Source of the DNA: an uncultured Clostridia bacterium
GTDB taxonomy: Bacteria; Bacillota; Clostridia; Oscillospirales; CAG-272
Assembly: GCA_904501985.1 (NCBI GenBank)
Contig: CAJGCT010000003.1
Coordinates: 8,124 to 72,123, forward strand
Direction: 5' to 3'
Length of the DNA: 64,000 nt
Made by a program: the position numbers and the translations under genes. Of this stretch, positions 15,780 to 24,426 are shown one piece after another (position 1 is the stretch's first letter; each line of letters opens with the position of its first letter). Below the pieces are notes generated by a model. The model saw only the letters and a list, made by a program, of their open reading frames with translations, was not told the origin of the DNA and searched no databases.

Positions 15780-17939
15780 ATGTTTATTGAGAAAATACAT
15801 ATAGATACATTCGGTAAGCTCTCGGATTTTGATCTGGAGCTTACACCGGGAATGAACATTTTAGAGGGTGCAAACGAAAGCGGCAAATCCACCCTTGCGG
15901 CTTTCATTAAGTTTATATTTTACGGAGTATCTTCCCGTGAGCGTGAGCAGATCATGTCCTGGAAAACAGGCGGTGCGGCAGGAAGCCTCACTGTGTCCGT
16001 GGATTCTCACAGATACCGTATAGAGCGTGCTGTAGTGGGAAACCGCGAGGCTGTACAGCTTGTTGACGGCGAAAACAATATGCCCATAAGACACGCTCTT
16101 GACGAAAAAACGCCGGGTGAGCTGTTTTTCGGAGTAGATGCCGAAATGTTCGTATCAACCGCTTTTGTGTCCCAGCTTGGCGGTACAACCGCAGGGGGGA
16201 CTAAGCTCAGCGAGGGAATCGAGAATATACTGTTTTCGGGGGACGAAAACGTAAACACCCAGCGTGCCATTGCCAAGCTTGATGCGGCGCGCGCCGCACT
16301 GCTTCACAAAAACGAAAAGGGCGGCAGACTTTATGAAATCGACAATGAATGTGCGCTTCTTGAGGTAAAGCTTGCGGAGGCACTGCGTATCCATGAGGAT
16401 ATTCTTTCAAAAGAGGCACAGCTTGACGACTCACGGGAGAAATTAAACAGTGCCGCGCAAAAAGCCGACGGAATCGGTGCGAAGATACAGCAGTTTGAGG
16501 CTAATGCGCTTATTGAGCTTTTTGAGCGTAGGCGGCTGATAGAATCAAGAATTTCCGTGCTTGGTGAGCGGCTTCGGACCGACAACGACAGAGAAAGTGC
16601 CGCGGCATCCCGTATGGATAAATATTGCAGCAGGCTCGTAGTCCTCAAAAAAGAGCTTGATGAGACGATTTTGCGTGAGGAGGAATGTCAGCAGTATCGT
16701 GTGAGCCGCGAGCTTGAGGAATTTTTGAAAATGGGCGGAAAGGATGCTGTTGAAACTAAGAAAAAGCGGCTTTTTGCAAAAGCGAAAGGATGCACTGCGG
16801 CAGGAGTAATCGCTCTGCTTGCCGGCATTGCCCTTGTTTTGTTCGGTATCATGCCAATACTTAACGAGGCGGCAATAAATGTACTTTTTGCGGCGGCAGG
16901 CGGCGGACTTAGCATTGTTGGCGTTATACTCCTTGCCATCGGGGCGCGTTTTCGCGGACAGGCTTCCGATGTTGAGCTTTACTATGACCTTGACACTCTT
17001 GAAGCAGAAGCGGCGGAATACAGGAGTGCGCAGGAGACCGCCAAATTCACAAATCTTGCCGTTATTGATGCTAAACGCCGATACAATGAGCTTTGCGATG
17101 AAATAAGACAGGAATACGGCTGTGCTCCGGATGAGCTTTCGGAGAAACATGAACAGCAAAAGAGAAAAGCACAGGAATCAAGCGGAGTTAAAGCCGAGTA
17201 TGACAAGCATATTTCCTTGCTTTCACAAATAGATGCTCAGCTTAAGCCTTACAGCGAAGAAGAGCTTCGTGCGATGGTTGACAGTGGTGTTGACATATCG
17301 GATGTGGATGCATCTGAGCTTTCTTCTATGCGTCGGGAAGCGGAATTTGCGGCGAAAATGGCGGCTTCACTTGAAAAGCACTGCATAGAGCTTGAAAAGG
17401 AGCTTGCCGGATTGTATCCTATCGCCGATGACCCTAAGCTTATAGCGGACAGGCTGTCATCAATGAAGGCTCGCCGTGCAGAGCTTCAGAAAAAGCACGC
17501 GGCGTATAAGCTTGCCAATGAAAAGCTGAGCGAGGCAGGCGAGTCGCTCCGTCTCAGCATAGCACCGAGACTTGCATCCGAAGCGGCGCGGAATATGGCG
17601 GCAATTACGGGAGGGAAATATAATAATCTCGGAGTTGGAGCAGACCTTTCCATGTCTGCGGAGACCGAGAGCGGACAGCGGGCTCTTGGTGTTCTCAGCG
17701 CAGGCACACAGGATGCGGCGTATCTTTCACTGCGCCTGTCGCTTATATCACTCCTGTACAGCAAGACAGAGCCGCCCGTAATATACGACGAGTCGTTTAT
17801 ACGTCAGGATGATGAGCGTCTTAAAAAGCTTCTTCGTCTTATTGCTGCCGGTAAATCCCAAAGTCTTATATTTACCGCAAATAACAGAGAGGCGTCTCTC
17901 ATGCGTGATATAGGTGAGTTTAAGCATATAAGAATGTAA
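15780..17939 (+). CDS. SbcC/YhaN-like ATPase with central membrane segments
   Basis: 719 residues from the ATG at 15780 (MFIEKIHIDTFGKL); a frame from 15735 would overlap the nuclease gene. Walker A GANESGKST is near residue 35. The ABC signature LSAGTQDAAYLSLRLSL and a Walker B-like VIYDESF occur near the C-terminus, with coiled-coil arms between them. In the middle two hydrophobic stretches (AAGVIALLAGIALVLFGIM, VLFAAAGGGLSIVGVILLAI) look like membrane helices, a known feature of YhaN and not of classical SbcC. The partner is the preceding nuclease. Confidence 0.87.
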   Translation: MFIEKIHIDTFGKLSDFDLELTPGMNILEGANESGKSTLAAFIKFIFYGVSSREREQIMSWKTGGAAGSLTVSVDSHRYRIERAVVGNREAVQLVDGENNMPIRHALDEKTPGELFFGVDAEMFVSTAFVSQLGGTTAGGTKLSEGIENILFSGDENVNTQRAIAKLDAARAALLHKNEKGGRLYEIDNECALLEVKLAEALRIHEDILSKEAQLDDSREKLNSAAQKADGIGAKIQQFEANALIELFERRRLIESRISVLGERLRTDNDRESAAASRMDKYCSRLVVLKKELDETILREEECQQYRVSRELEEFLKMGGKDAVETKKKRLFAKAKGCTAAGVIALLAGIALVLFGIMPILNEAAINVLFAAAGGGLSIVGVILLAIGARFRGQASDVELYYDLDTLEAEAAEYRSAQETAKFTNLAVIDAKRRYNELCDEIRQEYGCAPDELSEKHEQQKRKAQESSGVKAEYDKHISLLSQIDAQLKPYSEEELRAMVDSGVDISDVDASELSSMRREAEFAAKMAASLEKHCIELEKELAGLYPIADDPKLIADRLSSMKARRAELQKKHAAYKLANEKLSEAGESLRLSIAPRLASEAARNMAAITGGKYNNLGVGADLSMSAETESGQRALGVLSAGTQDAAYLSLRLSLISLLYSKTEPPVIYDESFIRQDDERLKKLLRLIAAGKSQSLIFTANNREASLMRDIGEFKHIRM

Positions 17940-17952
17940 TCTGCATTACAAG

Positions 17953-18001
17953 AAAAGCATATCCCCTAAAAGACGTAAAATCAAAGGGGATATGCTTTTT
18001 T
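17953..18001 (+). terminator. Terminator after the SbcC-like gene
   Basis: A 15-bp stem (17953-17967 with 17985-17999), a 17-base loop and a T run. Confidence 0.85.
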
Positions 18002-18067
18002 GTGTATAAAATTATCTTCATCGGTTAATTATATTTTCAGAAAATATTAAAGCTGGCGGAGAGAATA

Positions 18068-18481
18068 ATGGGAAAAATCGGAGAATATGCTGTAGTCTAT
18101 TCGGTGGGAGGCGTTGGATATACGCTTATTGAGGTGTTGTGGAGAGGGCATTCACATTGGACTATGGCGCTGACGGGCGGAATGTGTCTTGCGTTCATTT
18201 ATATGAATGAAGCGCGGCATAATAAAGCCCCCATGTGGAAGCGCTGTCTTGCAGACAGCCTTATTATAACGCTTGCGGAGCTATCGGTTGGATTTGTGGT
18301 TAATATACTTCTCGGATGGAAGGTTTGGGATTATTCAAATCAATTCATGAATTTGTTTGGTCAAGTTTGCATTTTGTATTCGGGATTCTGGTATCTTTTG
18401 GGCATACCTGCCTCATATCTCTGTAAGTATCTTAGAAAATTACTTTGTGCTAAGAAAACGTCTTACCCACAAAAAGTATAG
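18068..18481 (+). CDS. Small membrane protein, CmpB-like family (putative ABC-transporter type IV)
   Basis: 137 residues with about four hydrophobic segments and a Lys-rich tail. YTLIEVLWRGHSHWTMALTGG and the later LLGWKVWDYSNQ resemble the small family annotated as putative ABC-transporter type IV (CmpB). Function is unproven. GGCGGAGAG lies just before the ATG and a terminator follows, so it is monocistronic. Confidence 0.75.
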   Translation: MGKIGEYAVVYSVGGVGYTLIEVLWRGHSHWTMALTGGMCLAFIYMNEARHNKAPMWKRCLADSLIITLAELSVGFVVNILLGWKVWDYSNQFMNLFGQVCILYSGFWYLLGIPASYLCKYLRKLLCAKKTSYPQKV

Positions 18482-18486
18482 TGCTG

Positions 18487-18521
18487 TCGGCTTTCGATAT
18501 AACCTCGGAAGCCGATTTTTT
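18487..18521 (+). terminator. Terminator of the small membrane protein gene
   Basis: Stem TCGGCTT (18487-18493) with AAGCCGA (18509-18515), followed by six T residues. Confidence 0.75.
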
Positions 18522-18542
18522 GGTAGGAAAATACTCATATCT

Positions 18543-18571
18543 GCATATTTTTGTACTTGATGTAATATAAA
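18543..18571 (+). promoter_or_regulatory. Possible sigma-E type promoter of spoIVA
   Basis: GCATATT (18543-18549), 14 bases, then AATATAAA (18564-18571). This compares with the mother-cell sigma-E pattern (-35 KMATATT, -10 CATACAAT). The -35 is good and the -10 is partial. spoIVA is a known sigma-E target in other spore formers. Confidence 0.45.
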
Positions 18572-18604
18572 TATGTCAGGAATTATCATAAGGAGGATAA
18601 GATC

Positions 18605-20083
18605 ATGGCAGATACATCAATTTACAGAGATATTGCCGAGCGGTGCGCCAATACATTTTATCTGGGGGTCATCGGACCTGTTCGCACAGGCAAATCCACA
18701 TTTATCAAGCGGTTTATGGAGGCAATGGTGATACCTGCAATTGCAGACGAGCATGAGCGCGAGCGTGCCAGAGACGAAATGCCGCAGAGCGCCGCAGGTA
18801 AGACCGTAATGACCACTGAGCCGAAATTTGTTCCCGATGAAGCGGTGGAAATAACACTGTCGGACAATGCGGTGATGAAAGTCAAAATGGTGGACTGCGT
18901 GGGGTACATAGTTCCGGACGCCATGGGGCATATCGAGGACGGTCATGCCCGTATGGTGCACACACCCTGGCAGGCTGAACCGATGCCGTTCGTTGAGGCG
19001 GCTGAATACGGTACACGCAAGGTAATAAGCGAGCATTCCACTGTCGGTATGTTGGTTACAACCGACGGCACTATCGGCGAGATCCCGCGCGAGAATTACG
19101 TTGCGGCAGAGGAGCGTGTAGTCAAGGAGCTTCGCGAGGCAGGGAAACCCTTTGCCATTATTCTGAACTCCGCCGCACCTGAGAGCGACGGCTCTATTAA
19201 GCTTGCTTATGAGCTTGAAGAAAAGTATGGGGCACCCGTTGCGCTTGTAAACTGTCTGCGCCTTGACGGTGACGACATACGTCATATTCTTGAGCTGATA
19301 CTCATGGAATTCCCTGTCTGTGAGGTGAAGGTAAAGCTTCCCGAATGGACGAATGCGCTGGAGAGCACTCATCCTCTGCGTATCGCCCTTGATGAGTTTG
19401 TTATGGAACGTGCCGCCCGTATTTTCAAGATAGGCGAGATAAATGACGTATTTTCCGAGCCTTGTGAGAACGAATATGTTAAATGCATACGGGCGGATAA
19501 GATCGATCTCGGAAAGGGAACGGCGGAGCTATCGCTTGAGGTTGCCGACGGGCTGTATTACAAAATTATCAGTGAGATGTGCGGATTCGATATTTCAAGC
19601 GAAGAGAAGCTTATAACGCTTCTTCGTGAGCTTTCCGTGATGAAAGAGAAGTACGACAGGGTGTCACAGGCACTTGCGGATGTAAACGAAAAGGGATATG
19701 GAATAGTTATGCCGGAGATCGGTGATCTGCGGCTTGAAGAGCCTGAAATCGTTAAGCAGTCGGGAAGCTACGGCGTGCGGCTTCGGGCGTCAGCACCCAG
19801 TGTTCATATGATAAAGGCGAATATCGAAACCGAGATAAATCCCGTGGTTGGCACGGAACAGCAGTCCGAGGAGCTTGTAAAGTTTATGCTGAAGGAGTTT
19901 GAGGAGGACCCAAGAAAGATATGGGAATCCAATATGTTCGGCAAAACTCTGTACCAGCTTGTGAACGAGGGCCTTCATACAAAGCTTGGACATATGCCTG
20001 AGGACGCGCGCGCAAAGCTTTCGGAGACCTTGGGGCGTATTATCAACGAGGGAAGCGGCGGACTTATCTGCATAATTCTGTAG
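18605..20083 (+). CDS. spoIVA: Stage IV sporulation protein A
   Basis: 492 residues, the usual length. The N-terminal P-loop GVIGPVRTGKST (~21-32) and VDCVGYIVPDAMGH (Walker B region) are near-invariant in SpoIVA, as are the start MADTSIYRDIAERC and the end GGLICIIL. In spore formers it hydrolyses ATP to polymerise into the basal layer of the spore coat on the forespore surface. A strong AGGAGG (18591-18596) supports the start. This gene is the best evidence that the organism makes endospores or descends from one that did. Confidence 0.97.
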   Translation: MADTSIYRDIAERCANTFYLGVIGPVRTGKSTFIKRFMEAMVIPAIADEHERERARDEMPQSAAGKTVMTTEPKFVPDEAVEITLSDNAVMKVKMVDCVGYIVPDAMGHIEDGHARMVHTPWQAEPMPFVEAAEYGTRKVISEHSTVGMLVTTDGTIGEIPRENYVAAEERVVKELREAGKPFAIILNSAAPESDGSIKLAYELEEKYGAPVALVNCLRLDGDDIRHILELILMEFPVCEVKVKLPEWTNALESTHPLRIALDEFVMERAARIFKIGEINDVFSEPCENEYVKCIRADKIDLGKGTAELSLEVADGLYYKIISEMCGFDISSEEKLITLLRELSVMKEKYDRVSQALADVNEKGYGIVMPEIGDLRLEEPEIVKQSGSYGVRLRASAPSVHMIKANIETEINPVVGTEQQSEELVKFMLKEFEEDPRKIWESNMFGKTLYQLVNEGLHTKLGHMPEDARAKLSETLGRIINEGSGGLICIIL

Positions 20084-20252
20084 AATGATGATTTGAGCCG
20101 CTGCGGTTATTTGTTCTCCTGACATAGTTTTTGCGTTTTGTCTCTGATTTATGACAAGGTAAAAAAGCAGTTGATAGCATATCTGCGGAGCCATCCTGTT
20201 ATCACTTGATTAAAAATCTAATATTACATCCATATAAAGGGTGGATTTTTTC

Positions 20253-20281
20253 TTGACAAATTCCGATTTCTATAGTATGAT
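20253..20281 (+). promoter_or_regulatory. Promoter and possible operator of uxuA
   Basis: TTGACA (20253-20258), 17 bases, TATGAT (20276-20281). The hexamer CTATAG occurs at 20270-20275 and 20293-20298, with TTATAG between them at 20281-20286, spanning the -10 and start site. This spacing suggests a repressor site. The gap 20084-20252 shows nothing else. Confidence 0.65.
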
Positions 20282-20312
20282 TATAGTACCATCTATAGAA
20301 GGAGGTTTTACC

Positions 20313-21368
20313 ATGAAGGAAATGAAAATGACATTCCGACATTACGGTGACGGCGATCCCATAAGTCTTGAGTATATCTCACAGATTCCGGGCATGAGCG
20401 GCATCGTGTCGGCTGTTTACGATGTGCCCCCCGGAAAAGAGTGGAGTGCAGAGAGCATTGCCAAGATCAAATCCTCCGCAAATGCTCATGGCCTTGCATT
20501 TGAGGTAGTCGAGAGTGTTCCCGTACATGAGGATATCAAGCTCGGCAAACCGTCCCGTGACGAGTACATCGAGGTTTATCGCCGCAATATCAAGAAGCTT
20601 GCAGATGCAGGCGTTAAGGTTATCTGCTATAACTTTATGCCCGTGTTCGACTGGCTTCGCTCTGACCTTTCCCATAAGAATCCCGACGGCTCCACCTGCC
20701 TTATCTACCGCGATGCGGAGGTTCTGGCAATGGATCCCAACACCAAAAAGCTGTCTCTCCCCGGCTGGGATGAGAGCTATACTCAGGACGGTCTTCGTGC
20801 ACTGCTTGCAGAGTACAAGTCTGTTGACGAGGAGAAGCTTTGGGAGAATATGCGCTACTTCCTTAACGGAATTATTCCCGTATGTGAGGAGAGCGGAATC
20901 AAAATGGCTATCCATCCGGACGATCCGCCGTGGGGTATTTTCGGTCTGCCCAGAGTTATCACCAACGCAAAGAATCTTGAGCGCTTCTGCAACCTTGTTG
21001 ACAGCGAGTGCAACGGTCTTACCCTTTGCACCGGCTCTCTCGGCGTAGATCCTGCAAACAATGTTGTTGATATGATCCGCCATTTCGGAGCTAAGCGCCG
21101 CATTCACTTCCTCCACGCACGCAATATCAAGATCACCGGTCCCCGTGACTTTAACGAAACAGGTCATCTCAGTGAGAACGGTTCTCTTGATATGTACGAC
21201 GTACTTAAGGCGGCTTGGGATGTGGATTTCGACGGCTACATACGTCCCGACCACGGACGCATGATCTGGGGCGAGACAGGCAAGCCCGGTTACGGTCTTT
21301 ACGACCGTGCTCTCGGTGCTGTATATCTTAACGGTATCTGGGAAGCTATTAACAAAGAGAACAAGTAA
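20313..21368 (+). CDS. uxuA: Mannonate dehydratase
   Basis: 351 residues from the ATG at 20313, which has GGAGG at good spacing; an in-frame ATG at 20241 would lie upstream of the promoter. Recognisable UxuA segments are [64 protein letters not shown] and [13 protein letters not shown], containing the metal-binding His and Cys residues. It converts D-mannonate to 2-keto-3-deoxygluconate in hexuronate breakdown. Unusually, no uxuB, uxaC or kdg gene lies beside it, so the pathway partners are elsewhere. Confidence 0.93.
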   Translation: MKEMKMTFRHYGDGDPISLEYISQIPGMSGIVSAVYDVPPGKEWSAESIAKIKSSANAHGLAFEVVESVPVHEDIKLGKPSRDEYIEVYRRNIKKLADAGVKVICYNFMPVFDWLRSDLSHKNPDGSTCLIYRDAEVLAMDPNTKKLSLPGWDESYTQDGLRALLAEYKSVDEEKLWENMRYFLNGIIPVCEESGIKMAIHPDDPPWGIFGLPRVITNAKNLERFCNLVDSECNGLTLCTGSLGVDPANNVVDMIRHFGAKRRIHFLHARNIKITGPRDFNETGHLSENGSLDMYDVLKAAWDVDFDGYIRPDHGRMIWGETGKPGYGLYDRALGAVYLNGIWEAINKENK

Positions 21369-21371
21369 AAC

Positions 21372-21407
21372 AAAAAATTTGCACTTCACATGAAGTGCAA
21401 ATTTTTT
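21372..21407. terminator. Bidirectional terminator between uxuA and hom
   Basis: A 17-bp stem (21372-21388 with 21391-21407) with A and T runs. It serves the convergent uxuA (+) and hom (-) genes. Confidence 0.9.
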
Positions 21408-21420
21408 TATCTTTATAATC

Positions 21421-22614
21421 TTAGAGTACGCGCATTGCGGTGAATTTCTCGCTGAGTGTCACACCAATCTCAAGGAGGCTGACTTCGCCTGTTACCACTG
21501 CGTAGCAGTCCTCGCTGTCCTCGATAACCTCTGCATCAAGCATACACAGGCAGTGATTCGGCTTCTTGTCAAAGCGCAGATACCACCGGGATTTAAGCTT
21601 GTCTGCCGGAAGTATTTCATCGTCTGACAGACGCTCCCATACAGGTACATTGTGTGTCGGATGAGTGAGGAAGGTGGCAATTTCAATAATATCCGAAACA
21701 ACCGCGCTTGCTGTGGGAAGCTTGCCTGCACCGCGTCCGTAGAACATTACGTCGCCGATTGCGTTGCCGTTTACAAGCACACCGTTGTATACGTCACCGA
21801 TGCCCGAAAGGGGATTTGAGTGACGCACAAGAGTAGGAGATACACAGGCACTTATCTTGTCGCCCACGCGCACTGCCTTTCCGATAAGCTTGATGGACGC
21901 ACCGAATTTCGCCGCATTGGCTACATCGCGGAGAGTTACATTTCGAATACCCTCGGTCTGCACCTTATCCGGTGGAACAAGCTTGCCGAAAGCCATAGCA
22001 GAGAGAATGGATATTTTGCGGCAGGTGTCAATGCCGTCAACGTCAGCCGAAGGATCGCGCTCGGCATAGCCCTTTTCCTGCGCTTCTGCCAGAGCAGTAC
22101 CGAAGTCCTTGTTTTCGTTTATCATCTGGGTGAGGATATAGTTGGTAGTGCCGTTCAGGATACCGTTGACCTCTGTTATATCATTTGCGGTGAGGCAGTT
22201 GCCGATAGGATGAATAACAGGAATGCCTCCGCCAACACTTGCCTCGAAAAGATAGCGCACATTGTTCTCGGATGCGATCTTCAAAAGCTCCGGACCGAAG
22301 TTTGCCACAACTTCTTTATTTGAGGTGACAACGCTTTTTCCTGCTTTCATAGCCGCGCTTGAAAATTCAAATGCGGGATGAGAGCCTCCCATCAGCTCAG
22401 CGCATATGCTGACCTCCGGGTCGTTTAAGATAACATCCACGTCGTGAACGATTTTATCCTTAAAGGGGCTGTCCGGAAAATCACGCAGGTCAAGGATATA
22501 TTTTATGTTGATGTCGTCACCTACACGTTCCGAAATAAGCTTGGCGTTTTGCGTGAGGACCTCGGCGGTGCCGCTTCCGACAACACCAAATCCGAAAATT
22601 GCTACATTTATCAT
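21421..22614 (-). CDS. hom: Homoserine dehydrogenase
   Basis: 397 residues. The N-terminal Rossmann motif GFGVVGSGTAEVL, VTSNKEVVANFG, the substrate region GILNGTTNYILTQM, DPSADVDGIDTCRKISIL and a short C-terminal ACT-like segment are all present. It reduces aspartate semialdehyde to homoserine, the branch point to threonine and methionine. AAAGGAAA precedes the ATG. It is monocistronic here, with a near-consensus promoter, and shares the neighbourhood with the T-box-controlled thrS 4 kb away. Confidence 0.95.
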   Translation of the reverse strand: MINVAIFGFGVVGSGTAEVLTQNAKLISERVGDDINIKYILDLRDFPDSPFKDKIVHDVDVILNDPEVSICAELMGGSHPAFEFSSAAMKAGKSVVTSNKEVVANFGPELLKIASENNVRYLFEASVGGGIPVIHPIGNCLTANDITEVNGILNGTTNYILTQMINENKDFGTALAEAQEKGYAERDPSADVDGIDTCRKISILSAMAFGKLVPPDKVQTEGIRNVTLRDVANAAKFGASIKLIGKAVRVGDKISACVSPTLVRHSNPLSGIGDVYNGVLVNGNAIGDVMFYGRGAGKLPTASAVVSDIIEIATFLTHPTHNVPVWERLSDDEILPADKLKSRWYLRFDKKPNHCLCMLDAEVIEDSEDCYAVVTGEVSLLEIGVTLSEKFTAMRVL

Positions 22615-22650
22615 AGTCGTTTTCCTTTGTACAAAATTGAATATGTCCTA

Positions 22651-22679
22651 ATTATACCACATACAGTGCTGTAATGCAA
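22651..22679 (-). promoter_or_regulatory. Promoter of hom
   Basis: On the minus strand TTGCAT (22674-22679), 17 bases, TATAAT (22651-22656). Confidence 0.75.
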
Positions 22680-22702
22680 TAAAAACACGTAAATTTTGCG
22701 TA

Positions 22703-24136
22703 TCAGCTGAAATACCGCAGAACGGTTTTTATTAACGAATAGTTGTCATCAAAGGGAGGGTAACGCAGAGGATTGAGGTCAAGGCTTGTGGCTTTGAGCA
22801 CCGAGGATATGGTGCTGAAGGTATCAAAACCTGCCTTGCCGTGATAGCGACCCATCCCGCTCTCCCCGACACCGCCGAAGGGAAGGTTGGGGTTAGCCAT
22901 CTGGAGAAGTGTGTCGTTGACGCATCCGCAGCCGTAATCGAGATTTGTCATAACGTTTCTCTGCATGGCTCTGCTTCTTGTAAAGAGATACAGTGCCAGC
23001 GGTTTTGGGTGCTTGCGTATGGTGTTGATGACTACATTTATATCGCTGAATTCAAATACGGGAAGTATCGGACCGAAAATCTCCTCGGAGAGCAGTTTGC
23101 TGTCCTTGTCTATCTCTTCCATAAGAGTAAGTGCGATACGACCTGTTGCCTCATTTGTATCACCGCCAAGGATGACCTTGCCGTCGTCAAGGTATCCGCG
23201 CAGACGGTCGAAATGCATACGGTTGACGATTCTTGGATAATAACTGTTCTCGCATGGCTCGTCAGTGCAGTATTTGTTGTGATATTCCTTTATATAGCCC
23301 AGCAGCTCGTCTTTTACAGAGCTTTCAACGAAAAGATAGTCGGGAGCAATGTTGGTTTGACCTGCATTTATAAGCTTTCCGCACACAATGCGGCGTGCCG
23401 CAAGACGGAGGTTTGCTGTTTTGTCAACGATACACGGACTTTTTCCGCCAAGCTCAAGCACCACGGGTGTAAGCTGAGCCGCTGCCGCTTTCATTACGAT
23501 GCGTGCCACCGCGGCGCCACCTGTATAGAATACAAGACCAAAGGGCTCGCGGCGGATAGCCTTTATGGCTTCAAAGCTGTCCATATATGCCGCGATATAT
23601 TCACGGTCGAAATATTTGAATATCAGGTCGCAAAGCAGACGGCTGGTGTTGGGAGCGTGCTCCGACAGCTTTAGGATGGTGCAGTTGCCTGCGGCAATTG
23701 ATGATATCAGCGGTATCATTGCCATCTGGAAGGGATAGTTCCACGGCGAGAAGATCATAACAAGTCCGCGAGGATGCGGTATCTTGCAGCTGGTGGAGGG
23801 GAACATATAGAAGGGTGTTGGAACACTTCTGGGTGCGCTCCACGCACGAAGATGGCGGATGGCGTGATTTATCTCCTGCTCAACCATGCCGATTTCTGTA
23901 AGATAGGCTTCTCCGTAGGATTTTCCGAGATCTGCCCGAAGTGCTTCAAGTATGAGCCCCTCGTTGTCTCTTATCATTATTTTAAGGTTTATAAGCAGCT
24001 GACGGCGGAATTTGATATCGCGGGTCTTTCCCGTAGCGAAAAATTCGCGCTGTGCGGTGATGATATCGCGAAGATCTGCCGCTATTTCATTCACATCGGA
24101 CTGCTTGCCTTTTTTGCTGTTATCTTGTATGCTCAT
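22703..24136 (-). CDS. Aldehyde dehydrogenase family protein lacking the catalytic cysteine
   Basis: 477 residues from the ATG at 24136 (GGAGG upstream); the longer frame to 24169 lacks a ribosome site. It is a full-length class 3-type aldehyde dehydrogenase: FSPWNYPFQ with the oxyanion-hole Asn, LELGGKSP with the general-base Glu (228 in this numbering), EEIFGPILPV, and LPFGGVGESGMGRYHG near the end. The catalytic motif normally reads NAGQTCIAPDY. Here it is NAGQTNIAPDY, with codon AAC at 23351-23353 (Asn262). Without that Cys the usual thiohemiacetal chemistry is not possible. The rest is intact with no frameshift, so it is either a recent point loss or a non-catalytic relative. Confidence 0.88.
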   Translation of the reverse strand: MSIQDNSKKGKQSDVNEIAADLRDIITAQREFFATGKTRDIKFRRQLLINLKIMIRDNEGLILEALRADLGKSYGEAYLTEIGMVEQEINHAIRHLRAWSAPRSVPTPFYMFPSTSCKIPHPRGLVMIFSPWNYPFQMAMIPLISSIAAGNCTILKLSEHAPNTSRLLCDLIFKYFDREYIAAYMDSFEAIKAIRREPFGLVFYTGGAAVARIVMKAAAAQLTPVVLELGGKSPCIVDKTANLRLAARRIVCGKLINAGQTNIAPDYLFVESSVKDELLGYIKEYHNKYCTDEPCENSYYPRIVNRMHFDRLRGYLDDGKVILGGDTNEATGRIALTLMEEIDKDSKLLSEEIFGPILPVFEFSDINVVINTIRKHPKPLALYLFTRSRAMQRNVMTNLDYGCGCVNDTLLQMANPNLPFGGVGESGMGRYHGKAGFDTFSTISSVLKATSLDLNPLRYPPFDDNYSLIKTVLRYFS

Positions 24137-24173
24137 TTGGTCCTCCGATAAAGTAGGATACTTATACATATAT

Positions 24174-24203
24174 ATTATATACTATAAATTGTTAATAAAG
24201 CAA
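24174..24203 (-). promoter_or_regulatory. Possible promoter of the aldehyde dehydrogenase-like gene
   Basis: On the minus strand TTGCTT (24198-24203), 18 bases, TATAAT (24174-24179). It sits in a very AT-rich divergent intergenic region. Confidence 0.4.
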
Positions 24204-24311
24204 CCCCAAATGCAATATTTGTTAGAAAAAAGTAGCGATTTTTTAATTTTAGGCCGCAAAATCCCGATTATTTGCTTGAATTTCATAATTTTACTTAACA
24301 TTTATCATCTT

Positions 24312-24404
24312 TTGACTCTATATAGACTTTAAATATAACATTAGGTGGTATACTATGCAAAGTAAGCTTCACATGGGTGAGCTTCACAAGCTGTACATAG
24401 TATA
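24312..24404 (+). promoter_or_regulatory. Promoter and hairpin leader of the Na/Pi transporter gene
   Basis: TTGACT (24312-24317), 16 bases, TATAAC (24334-24339). The predicted transcript starts just before a 9-bp inverted repeat, TATACTATG (24349-24357) and CATAGTATA (24396-24404). The loop repeats GCTTCACA twice. Confidence 0.5.
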
Positions 24405-24426
24405 AAGTAAAGGATAGGTAAAATTT

